Positions 33,323 to 39,950 of a DNA stretch of 64,000 bases are shown here, one piece after another; within the stretch, counting starts at the first letter, position 1, and every line of letters begins with the position of its first letter. Position numbers and translations under genes: made by a program. The stretch lies in NCBI RefSeq assembly GCF_001905465.1, contig NZ_LISX01000017.1, positions 28,968 through 92,967 on the forward strand, written 5' to 3'. The stretch comes from Kitasatospora sp. CB01950 (lineage in GTDB: Bacteria; Actinomycetota; Actinomycetes; Streptomycetales; Streptomycetaceae). The notes under the pieces were generated by a model. It was not told the DNA's origin. It saw nothing but the letters and a program-made list of their open reading frames with translations, and searched no databases.

Positions 33323-33458
33323 GCCCTTCAGTCTGCGACGGCCGCCCGCCGTTCGAACAGGGGCTGTTCGGCCCGCTGTTCGGCACTCCTGCACGGCGAT
33401 TCGGACATAATGGGTCAAGGTATGGCAACTTGCCGAGGCTTCGTGACAGGAGAGTCCC

Positions 33459-33593
33459 ATGGTCTGGCAGTTCTTCGTCCTGGTGATCGCCTCGTTCGGC
33501 TTCCCGACCCTTGCCCTGCTGTTCATGATGGGCGGCCTGGAGTACCGCGACGAGCGGCAGCACCGCCACCACGGCCTGATCCACCGGGGCTAA
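33459..33593 (+). CDS. 44-residue single-pass membrane protein
   Basis: A very short gene: MVWQFFVLVIASFGFPTLAL, then LFMMGGLEYRDERQHRHHGL and IHRG. One hydrophobic helix (about 3-24) is followed by a charged, His-rich tail. ACAGGAGAG lies seven bases before the ATG, and the stop (TAA) is 75 bases before the next gene. Codon usage is Streptomyces-like (G/C at third positions), supporting coding. I do not recognise a family. A regulatory or membrane-partner peptide is possible. Confidence 0.6.
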   Translation: MVWQFFVLVIASFGFPTLALLFMMGGLEYRDERQHRHHGLIHRG

Positions 33594-33668
33594 GTGTCGG
33601 CCGACACCGCCCCCTTTCGGCATGGGATGGTGTGCACCAGCACTTCCCACCCGTCCAGGAGGTCCCCA

Positions 33669-33911
33669 ATGAGCAGCGACACCGCCCCGGCAGCCGAGCC
33701 CGCGCCGGAGGCCGCGGCCGACGCCACCACCGACACCGACGCCGAGACGACCGGGCAGGACGACCAGAAGGCCAAGTTCCTGGCCGCGCTGCAGCGCAAG
33801 GGCGGCAAGAACCGGGGCGCCGGCGGCGGCCCCGGCAGCGACTCGAAGGTCCACGGCACCGCCGCCGCGGCCGGCGGCAAGCGCACCTTCCGCCGCAAGA
33901 GCGGCGGCTGA
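33669..33911 (+). CDS. DUF5302 family protein
   Basis: An 80-residue low-complexity protein: acidic, Ala/Asp/Thr-rich N-terminal half (AAADATTDTDAETTGQDDQK), then a conserved block DQKAKFLAALQRKGGKNRGA and a basic, Gly/Ser-rich tail ending RTFRRKSGG. This is the pattern of the DUF5302 family found across Streptomyces. No function is known; acidic-to-basic polarity suggests a disordered protein. AGGAGG lies seven bases upstream of the ATG. It ends at a strong palindromic terminator shared with the convergent small zinc-ribbon-like gene. Confidence 0.8.
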   Translation: MSSDTAPAAEPAPEAAADATTDTDAETTGQDDQKAKFLAALQRKGGKNRGAGGGPGSDSKVHGTAAAAGGKRTFRRKSGG

Positions 33912-33931
33912 GCGCCCCGCGCCACCGCAGT

Positions 33932-33971
33932 GCCGAACGGCCGGTCCCCGCGCGGGGGCCGGCCGTTCGGC
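33932..33971. terminator. bidirectional terminator palindrome
   Basis: A 40-bp near-perfect palindrome: 33932-33951 is complementary to 33952-33971 with one G-U mismatch, centred in a 66-base convergent gap. Confidence 0.8.
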
Positions 33972-33977
33972 GTCCGG

Positions 33978-34211
33978 TCAGTCCTGGTGTTCGCCCGGGA
34001 GGTACGGGGTCTCGCGGAGGTACAGCGCTCCGCAGGTGTGGCAGTTGTGGTCGGGGTCGCGGGTCCAGTGGGTGGCGTCCTGGACGGGCGCGGCGGGGTC
34101 GAGCGTCTTGCCGCACAGGGCGGTGAGGTCCGCGTCGCGGACGATGTGCCAGCTGACCACGGAGTCCGTGGCGCCGCCGGGGCCGGTCTCGGCGCGCATC
34201 TGATGCATCAT
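33978..34211 (-). CDS. small zinc-ribbon-like hypothetical protein
   Basis: About 77 residues, beginning MMHQMRAETGPGGATDSVVS. Cysteine pairs in LTALCGKTL and HNCHTCGALYLRE, with nearby histidines (TH, DPDHNCHTCG), suggest a zinc-binding knuckle. The protein is otherwise featureless; similar short actinobacterial proteins are annotated as hypothetical. The start is uncertain: ATG codons at 34220, 34211 and 34208 are all in frame, with weak GGAG further upstream. It converges with the DUF5302 gene. Confidence 0.6.
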   Translation of the reverse strand: MMHQMRAETGPGGATDSVVSWHIVRDADLTALCGKTLDPAAPVQDATHWTRDPDHNCHTCGALYLRETPYLPGEHQD

Positions 34212-34267
34212 GATCACCATCGTCCGCCGACCGGACATCTCCGGCAATTCGCGCGCCCCCAGTGGGG

Positions 34268-34666
34268 TCAGAGCTGCCCCGGGGGTTCCGACAGCACCTC
34301 GCGGACCTCGATCGGCATGTTCATCGGCCGGCCGTCGTGCCCGGGTGCGGCGGACAGCGCGGCGGCGATCTCCAGCACCCGCTCGTCGGTCGCGCAGTCG
34401 ACGATCCACCAGCCGAACAGGAACTCCTTCTCCGCCGGGAACGGCCCGTCGACGACGTCCGGCCCGCCCTCGCCGGCCCGGACGATCCGCGCCGTGTCGG
34501 GCAGCGCCAGGCCCTTGGCCTCGACGAGTTCGCCGCCGGCGGTGAGCTCGGCGACCGAGCGGCGCATGAAGGCGATGTGCGCGGCGGTCGCTGCCGGGTC
34601 CCAGTCGGGGATCGGCGGGATGTCGCTCTGCGACTGGCTGAAGTGCATCTGCAGCATGTGCGTCAC
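34268..34666 (-). CDS. YCII-related (DGPF-motif) domain protein
   Basis: A 132-residue cytoplasmic protein of the YCII/DGPF family: VTHMLQMHFSQSQSDIPPIP opens with the first beta strand, and DGPFPAEKEFLFGWWIVDCAT is the diagnostic segment (usual form DGPFxExKE..gG). A dimeric ferredoxin-like fold is expected. In Streptomyces such genes often sit next to ECF sigma factors; here no sigma gene is adjacent, so the link is missing. GTG 34666 is preferred because GAGAGGAG lies eight bases upstream; the family usually begins near MLQM. Function unknown. Confidence 0.83.
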   Translation of the reverse strand: MTHMLQMHFSQSQSDIPPIPDWDPAATAAHIAFMRRSVAELTAGGELVEAKGLALPDTARIVRAGEGGPDVVDGPFPAEKEFLFGWWIVDCATDERVLEIAAALSAAPGHDGRPMNMPIEVREVLSEPPGQL

Positions 34667-34762
34667 GGCGGACGGCTCCTCTCGGTGCGGGCGCTTTCGC
34701 CCCCCATCGTCCCGGGGACGGAGCCGCGGCGCGGTTCTCGACACCGCGCCGGACCCCTCCGG

Positions 34763-36001
34763 TCACACCGCGGGCCGCAGCGCCCGCCATGCGGCCAGGG
34801 TGGTCAGCAGCAACGCCGCGCCGGCCAGCGAGAAGCCGGTCCGGGCGCCGACGTGCTGGGCGACGAAGGTGACGGCGAGCCCGGTGAACGGGAGGGTGCC
34901 GGTCATCGCGCTGCCCCACAGCGACATCACCCGTCCGCGCATCTCCGGGGCGGAGCGCAGCTGGGCGAGGGTGTTGGCGGTGGCGATGAACCAGATCGAG
35001 GCGACGCCGACGGCGGCCATGCCGACGACCGCGAGGACGGCGTTCGGCGCCAGTGCGGTGGCCAGCACCGCGACCGAGGTGACCACCGCCAGCCGGCGCA
35101 CCCGGCGCGGCGTCGGCTCGGGCGCGGACGCGGCGAGCAGCGCGCCGGGCAGGCCGCCGAGGCCGAACGCGGCCATCAGCAGGCCGTACCCGCCGGGGCC
35201 GAGGTGCAGCGAGCGGTCGACCAGCGGCGGGACGGTCAGGTTCATCGCGAAGACCAGCCCGCTGGCGGCGGACATCGGCAGCAGGCCGCGGACGAGCGGC
35301 GAACGCCAGGCGTAGGCGAGGCCGTCGCGGGCGCCGGTCTTCGGCGGCCGGCCCCCGGCGGTGCGCTCGACGGGGGCGGGCGGGTGCAGCCTGCCCAGCG
35401 CGATCAGCGGCGCGAGGTAGCCGAGCGCGTTGAAGGCGAACGCCCAGGACGGCCCGCCGAAGTTCAGCAGCGCGCCGGCCACGCCGGGGCCGATCACCCG
35501 GGAGGCGTTGAGCGCCACCTCCCACAGGCCGACGGCGCTGGCGACCGCCCCGGGGCCGACCAGGTCGACCACGAAGACCTGGCGGGCCGGGGCGTCGACG
35601 GTGGCGACCAGTCCGGTGCAGGTGGCGAGGGCCAGCAGCAGCCACAGTCGCGGGCCGAACAGGGCGGTGGTGACGGCCAGCGCGAGGCCGAGCAGCAGCA
35701 TCAGGGTCTGGGTGACCATCAGCAGGCGGCGCCGGTCGGAGCGGTCGACGACGGCACCGGCCCACGGCCCGAGCAGCAGCGTGGGGCCCCAGGTGCAGGC
35801 GGTCAGCACGGTCAGCCAGACGGCGTCCCCGGTGAGCCGGTAGACGATCCAGGAGAGCACGACGCCTTGGGCGAGGGCCCCGGACGCGGACATCAGCTGG
35901 CCGGCGAACCAGATGCGGAAGTCCCGTCCGCGCAGGGCCTGTCCCATCCGGGCCAGCGGGCGACTGGGGGCGGAGAGCGGCTCCGCAGCAGTGGTGGTCA
36001 T
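34763..36001 (-). CDS. MFS transporter (EntS/MFS_3 type)
   Basis: A 412-residue integral membrane protein with about 11-12 hydrophobic segments. The first loop GRDFRIWFAGQLMSASGALAQGVVLSWIVYRLTG and the motif A-like GAVVDRSDRRRLLMVTQTLM are typical of the MFS_3 group of exporters for siderophores or hydrophobic compounds. A conserved N-terminal Ala/Pro-rich cytoplasmic tail precedes it. GGAGGGGGACC lies before the ATG. A dre-like palindrome 17-30 bases upstream of the start suggests control by DasR, the N-acetylglucosamine-responsive regulator. Its substrate cannot be told from sequence. Confidence 0.9.
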   Translation of the reverse strand: MTTTAAEPLSAPSRPLARMGQALRGRDFRIWFAGQLMSASGALAQGVVLSWIVYRLTGDAVWLTVLTACTWGPTLLLGPWAGAVVDRSDRRRLLMVTQTLMLLLGLALAVTTALFGPRLWLLLALATCTGLVATVDAPARQVFVVDLVGPGAVASAVGLWEVALNASRVIGPGVAGALLNFGGPSWAFAFNALGYLAPLIALGRLHPPAPVERTAGGRPPKTGARDGLAYAWRSPLVRGLLPMSAASGLVFAMNLTVPPLVDRSLHLGPGGYGLLMAAFGLGGLPGALLAASAPEPTPRRVRRLAVVTSVAVLATALAPNAVLAVVGMAAVGVASIWFIATANTLAQLRSAPEMRGRVMSLWGSAMTGTLPFTGLAVTFVAQHVGARTGFSLAGAALLLTTLAAWRALRPAV

Positions 36002-36017
36002 GGTCCCCCTCCGGTGA

Positions 36018-36031
36018 ATGGACTAGACCAT
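36018..36031 (-). promoter_or_regulatory. DasR-response-element-like palindrome
   Basis: ATGGTCTAGTCCAT on the minus strand matches the core TGGTCTAG(A/T)CCA of the DasR element (dre) known from chitin and N-acetylglucosamine genes in Streptomyces. It sits 17 bases before the MFS start codon, in a position to block transcription or the early leader. Other GntR/HutC proteins bind related sequences. Confidence 0.6.
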
Positions 36032-36093
36032 AACCGGAGCACCCGGGCACGTGACCAGCGGGTTTCGGGCGGAGGGTTCGACCTGCGGAGCCG

Positions 36094-36756
36094 TCAGGAC
36101 GCGGTGCGCAGCAGCGGCGCGGTGAGGATCTTGTCGAAGCTGACGGTGGCGCCGCGCTGCGGGTGGGTGCGCAGCTGCACGTGGTCGGCGAGCGCGTGGA
36201 TGAGGAACAGGCCGCGGCCGCACTCGGCGGTCAGGTCGGGCAGCGCGCCGGGGTCGGCGGCCGGCAGGGCGGGGCGCAGCGCGGGCAGCACGTGGGTGTC
36301 GTAGGGGGCGGGCCGGTCGGCGGCGGGGCTGCGGGTGGCCAGCACCCGGGCGGGGACGGAGGCCCGGCCGCGGCGGGTGCGGGCGCGCGGCGCGGGCCGG
36401 TCGGCGGGGCGCTCGGACGCGGGGTGCCCGGCGGAGCCGGGGGCGGAGGCAGCGGCGGGACGGCGGCGCGGGCCGGGCCGGGACGCGACCGGCGGGCCCG
36501 GGGCGGGGCTGGTGTTGGCGACCTCGATCCGCAGCCGGTCGCCGCTGAGCGCGGCGGTGACCTGGAAGGTGTCGCCGAGGTGTCCGGGCCCGGCGTGTTC
36601 GACGGCGTTGGCGCAGGCCTCGGTGAGGGCGAGGCCGAGGTCGAAGGCGTCCTGCGGGTCGACTCCGGCGGAGTCCATGGCGCCGAGCAGGATGCGGCGG
36701 GCGAGCGGCACGCTCGCCGGGTCGCGCTTGAGGTGCAGAGTCCACCAGATGTCCAC
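36094..36756 (-). CDS. SpoIIAB/RsbW-type ATP-binding regulator with long insert
   Basis: A 220-residue GHKL (HATPase_c_2) protein of the anti-sigma-factor/serine kinase family. The N-box LALTEACANAVEHA (about 42-55) and the G-box ECGRGLFLIHALAD (about 178-191) are intact, but they are separated by a roughly 90-residue Pro/Arg/Ala-rich insert (82-172) where the family normally has about 15 residues. The usual Asp of the G1 box appears as VANTSP, with Asn, which could lower nucleotide binding. GTG 36756 is preceded by CCAGGAGGGATC. No sigma factor or anti-anti-sigma gene is adjacent; the partner is unknown. Confidence 0.8.
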   Translation of the reverse strand: MDIWWTLHLKRDPASVPLARRILLGAMDSAGVDPQDAFDLGLALTEACANAVEHAGPGHLGDTFQVTAALSGDRLRIEVANTSPAPGPPVASRPGPRRRPAAASAPGSAGHPASERPADRPAPRARTRRGRASVPARVLATRSPAADRPAPYDTHVLPALRPALPAADPGALPDLTAECGRGLFLIHALADHVQLRTHPQRGATVSFDKILTAPLLRTAS

Positions 36757-36986
36757 GGGAGATCCCTCCTGGCTGCGGCTCCACATACAACTAGCTATCT
36801 CCTCGGCGGCGCGCGGTGAACCGTCCGCACGCGCCGGTACCGCCCGTTCGGCGGATGGACTGCCCCGGTCCGGTGTGCCGATCGGCGCGTGGGCGGGTGT
36901 GTGCGCCGGTCGGGTTCCGGCCATTTCGGGCGGGTTCCGGGGCCTGCCCCGGGTGTCCGCGTAGGCGGTGAGATGATGGCCCGGCC

Positions 36987-37811
36987 ATGACTGACCCGAC
37001 CGCCGCCGCCCGCCGGGGCGCCGCCCTGCCCGCCGTGCGGGCCGCGGCGGCCGCCTGGGATCTGCGGGTGCTGCGCGCGGTGCCGTTCGCGCTGGTGTGC
37101 ACGCTGGTGGCGGCCTTCGGGCACGCCCGGGCGGGCGGCGCGGTGGCGCCGGACACGCTGGCGGCGGGTTTCGCCGCGGTGTGCGCGGTGGCGGCGCTGC
37201 TCGGCGGGCGGGAGCGCTCGCTGGGATCGATCGCGGCGGCGCTGGGCGTCGGTCAGCTGGGCCTGCACCTGCTCTTCCACCGCTTCGGCGAGGGCCTGGG
37301 CGGCGGCGCGGCGATGGCGCATCCGGGAATGGCCGGAAACGGCGGGTCGGACGCGCTGGTGTCCGCGGCGGGTCGGCTGCTGTGCAACGACACGCCCGGT
37401 GACGGTCTGACGGTCGTCCCGGTGGACACCACGGCGGACCAGGTGGTGAGCGCGGCGGGCCTGGACCCGCAGGCGTTCGCGACGGTGGCGCCGCACGCGG
37501 CCGGCGGGCTGGGTCTGACGTCCGGCATGGTGCTGGCGCACCTGGCGGCGGCCGTGGTCGCGGGCTGGTGGCTGCGGCGCGGCGAGGCCGCGCTGTGGCG
37601 GCTGGTGCGCACGGCGGCGCTGACCGCCCGGGAGTGGGCCGCGCCGCTGCGGACCGCGGTGGCGCTGCTGGTGGCGCTGCTGCTGGGCGGGGAGCGCCCG
37701 GCGCCGGCGCGGCCGGCCGGGCGTCCGGAGGACTGGCCGCTGCCGGTGGCGGCGGCGCTGCGGCACTGCGTGCTGCGCAGGGGACCGCCCGCGGTGGCGT
37801 TCGCGCGCTGA
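36987..37811 (+). CDS. hypothetical polytopic membrane protein
   Basis: A 274-residue protein with about five hydrophobic segments (for example AVPFALVCTLVAAFGHARAG, TLAAGFAAVCAVAALLGG, LGSIAAALGVGQLGLHLLFH, SGMVLAHLAAAVVAGWWL and AVALLVALLLGG). A central loop holds HPGMAGNGG and a single Cys (LLCNDTPGDG). It has a His-bearing pattern (HLLFHRFGEG, AMAHPGM) that could bind metal; the following copper operon makes this worth testing. No family is recognised with certainty. Start ATG has no strong Shine-Dalgarno. The next gene begins 136 bases later. Confidence 0.7.
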   Translation: MTDPTAAARRGAALPAVRAAAAAWDLRVLRAVPFALVCTLVAAFGHARAGGAVAPDTLAAGFAAVCAVAALLGGRERSLGSIAAALGVGQLGLHLLFHRFGEGLGGGAAMAHPGMAGNGGSDALVSAAGRLLCNDTPGDGLTVVPVDTTADQVVSAAGLDPQAFATVAPHAAGGLGLTSGMVLAHLAAAVVAGWWLRRGEAALWRLVRTAALTAREWAAPLRTAVALLVALLLGGERPAPARPAGRPEDWPLPVAAALRHCVLRRGPPAVAFAR

Positions 37812-37947
37812 GCCGGGCCCGGCGAGGGTCGGGGTTCGGGCGCGCACCGCTGCCGCCGTGCCCGCGTTGTACCGACCGGGCCGGTCGAGTCCCCACCTCC
37901 CCTTTCTGTCGCGCTGTCGCGCGGCCACTCTCCCCAGGAGTCCCCTG

Positions 37948-38667
37948 ATGCGTTCCCTCTCCGCCCGTCGTTCCGTCGGCGCGCTCGTGGTGGCGGCCGG
38001 CGCCCTGCTGGCGTCCGCCGTTCCGGCGTTCGCGCACGTCTCCGTCCAGCCGGGCAGCGCCCAGCAGGGCGGGTACACGGCCGTGGCGTTCCGGGTGCCG
38101 AACGAGAGCGACACCGCGTCCACCGTGAAGCTTGAGGTCAGCCTGCCGCTGGACCACCCGCTGGCGTCGGTGCGCACCCAGCCGCTGCCGGGGTGGACGG
38201 CGAGCTTGGAGAAGTCGAAGCTCGACAAGCCGCTGGACTCGCACGGCCAGCAGATCACCGAGGCCGTCTCCAAGATCACCTGGACCGCAGACGCCGGCAC
38301 CAAGATCGCGCCCGGGCAGTTCCAGGAGTTCAAGGTCTCGCTGGGCGCGCTGCCCACCGACACCGACAAGCTGACCTTCAAGGCGCTGCAGACGTACGAC
38401 AACGGCGACGTGGTCCGCTGGATCGAGGAGTCCAAGGACGGCCAGCCGGAGCCGGCCAAGCCCGCGCCGGTGCTGAGCCTGGCCAAGGCCGACGCGGCCG
38501 GTGACCACCACTCGGCGGACACCTCCGCGAAGTCCGCCGACGCCGCCGCGCCCGCCGCGAAGTCCTCCGACTCCGCCGCCCGCACCCTGGGCGTGGTCGG
38601 CATCGTGGTCGGCGTGATCGGCGCGGCGCTCGGCGTGGCCGGGCTGCGCCGCCGCTCCGCGAACTGA
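37948..38667 (+). CDS. YcnI-like copper-associated membrane-anchored protein (DUF1775)
   Basis: A 239-residue exported protein: signal peptide MRSLSARRSVGALVVAAGAL cleaved at about AFA|HV, so the mature N-terminus begins His-Val-Ser. An N-terminal His is the copper ligand in YcnI/DUF1775 proteins. The cupredoxin-like beta domain (about 30-165) includes TAVAFRVPNESDTASTVKLEV and ITWTADAGTKIAPGQFQEF. An Asp/Ala/Lys linker and a C-terminal helix (VVGIVVGVIGAALGVAG) anchor it. It is first gene of the copper operon, with CCAGGAGTCC upstream. Confidence 0.92.
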   Translation: MRSLSARRSVGALVVAAGALLASAVPAFAHVSVQPGSAQQGGYTAVAFRVPNESDTASTVKLEVSLPLDHPLASVRTQPLPGWTASLEKSKLDKPLDSHGQQITEAVSKITWTADAGTKIAPGQFQEFKVSLGALPTDTDKLTFKALQTYDNGDVVRWIEESKDGQPEPAKPAPVLSLAKADAAGDHHSADTSAKSADAAAPAAKSSDSAARTLGVVGIVVGVIGAALGVAGLRRRSAN

Positions 38668-38747
38668 TCCCCGTCGGGCGGGGCCGTACTGCGCGGCCCC
38701 GCCCGACAGACCGCTCTCCCCGCATCCCGTACGGAACGGAAAGTCCC

Positions 38748-39431
38748 TTGGCACCCCTCCGCAGCACCCGGCCCCGGCTCCTGTCGGCCGCCGCCCTCGT
38801 CCTCGGCGCCACGCTCGCGCTGTCCGCCTGTTCCTCGTCCTCCTCGGGCGGCGGGGAGAGCAGTGGGGCGGCGAAGGTCAGCAAGACGTCCTCGTCCAGC
38901 CAGTACCGGGGCACCGTGCTCAGCAAGCACTTCGACAAGCCGGACCTGGTGCTGAACGACACCTCCGGGCAGCCGTACGACCTGAAGGCGCGCACCGCCG
39001 GGCGGACGGTGCTGCTGTTCTTCGGCTACACCAGCTGCCCGGACGTCTGCCCGACCACCATGGGCGACATCGGGGTCGCGATGGCGAAGCTGACGCCGGA
39101 GCAGCGGCAGAAGATCGACATCGTGTTCGTCTCCACCGACCCGGAGCGCGACACCCCGCAGGTGCTGCGGACCTGGCTGGACTCGATGGGCAAGGACTTC
39201 GTCGGGCTGACCGGCGACCTGGCGAAGGTGAAGGCCGCCGCCAAGCCGCTGGGCATCATGGTCGAGGACCCGGTGGTCGCCGCGAACGGCTCGGTGACCT
39301 CCACGCACGGCGCGCAGGTGCTGGCGTTCCTGCCCGGCGACGACAAGGCGCACCTGCTGTACATGGCCGGCACCACGACGGACACCTACCGGCACGACCT
39401 GGAGCTGCTCGCCCAGGGGGTGGCGGTGTGA
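38748..39431 (+). CDS. sco: SCO1/SenC copper chaperone lipoprotein
   Basis: A 227-residue extracytoplasmic thioredoxin-fold protein that delivers copper to the CuA site of cytochrome c oxidase. Lipobox-like ALSACSSS near residue 25 marks membrane anchoring. The CxxxC copper motif is TSCPDVCPTT, and the third ligand His is in SVTSTHGAQVL. STDPERDTP is a family marker. It starts with TTG at 38748 (GGAACGGAAAG upstream) and ends overlapping the next gene by four bases. In S. lividans the homologous Sco also supports morphogenesis (established literature, from memory). Confidence 0.94.
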   Translation: MAPLRSTRPRLLSAAALVLGATLALSACSSSSSGGGESSGAAKVSKTSSSSQYRGTVLSKHFDKPDLVLNDTSGQPYDLKARTAGRTVLLFFGYTSCPDVCPTTMGDIGVAMAKLTPEQRQKIDIVFVSTDPERDTPQVLRTWLDSMGKDFVGLTGDLAKVKAAAKPLGIMVEDPVVAANGSVTSTHGAQVLAFLPGDDKAHLLYMAGTTTDTYRHDLELLAQGVAV

Positions 39432-39901
39432 GCCGCGGATTCCGGCGCAGCGCGCTGATCGGGGCCGGCCTGGCGACCGTGCTGGCGGCGGGCACCGCGG
39501 TGGTGGCCTGCCAGTCCTCGGGCGGTTCGGCCGCGCCGAAGCTGTCGGTGGCCGACCCGTACATACCGCTGCCCGCCACTCCCGGCGGGATGGGCGCGGG
39601 CTACCTGACGGTGCGCAACGACGGCGGCGCGGACCAGTTGGTGAAGGTGACCAGCCCGGGCGCCGGGTCGGTGACCATGCACCGCTCCACCGAGCAGACC
39701 ATGGAGGAGGTCGGCGCGCTGGAGGTGCCCGCGCACGGGAGTCTGAACCTGGCGCGCAACGGCAACCACCTGATGATCATGGACTGGTCGAAGCAGCCGG
39801 CCCTCGGCGACGAGCTGGAACTGGACCTGGAGTTCGCCAAGGCGGGCACCGTGGTGGTCAAGGTCCCGGTGAAGCCCTTGACGTACCGGCCGGGAAGCTA
39901 G
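39428..39901 (+). CDS. ecuC: PCuAC-type periplasmic copper chaperone (ECuC) lipoprotein
   Basis: A 157-residue lipoprotein: signal with lipobox VVACQ (Cys near residue 27). The mature cupredoxin-like domain carries the PCuAC copper motif: VTMHRSTEQTMEEV (Met-His...Met) and, 24 residues on, HLMIMD (His-x-Met type). It hands Cu(I) or Cu(II) to Sco or to cuproenzymes on the cell surface. It begins inside the sco stop codon (GTGA). Downstream is the CopC-CopD gene. Confidence 0.93.
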   Translation: MSRGFRRSALIGAGLATVLAAGTAVVACQSSGGSAAPKLSVADPYIPLPATPGGMGAGYLTVRNDGGADQLVKVTSPGAGSVTMHRSTEQTMEEVGALEVPAHGSLNLARNGNHLMIMDWSKQPALGDELELDLEFAKAGTVVVKVPVKPLTYRPGS

Positions 39902-39950
39902 GGTCCCGGCGATGGCAGCAGACGGCGTGGCGACGAGAAGAGGCGCACAG

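Noticed and set aside
33978..34211. Fusion with the convergent MFS or YCII genes
   Set aside because: The frames differ and stop codons separate them; each has its own start region.
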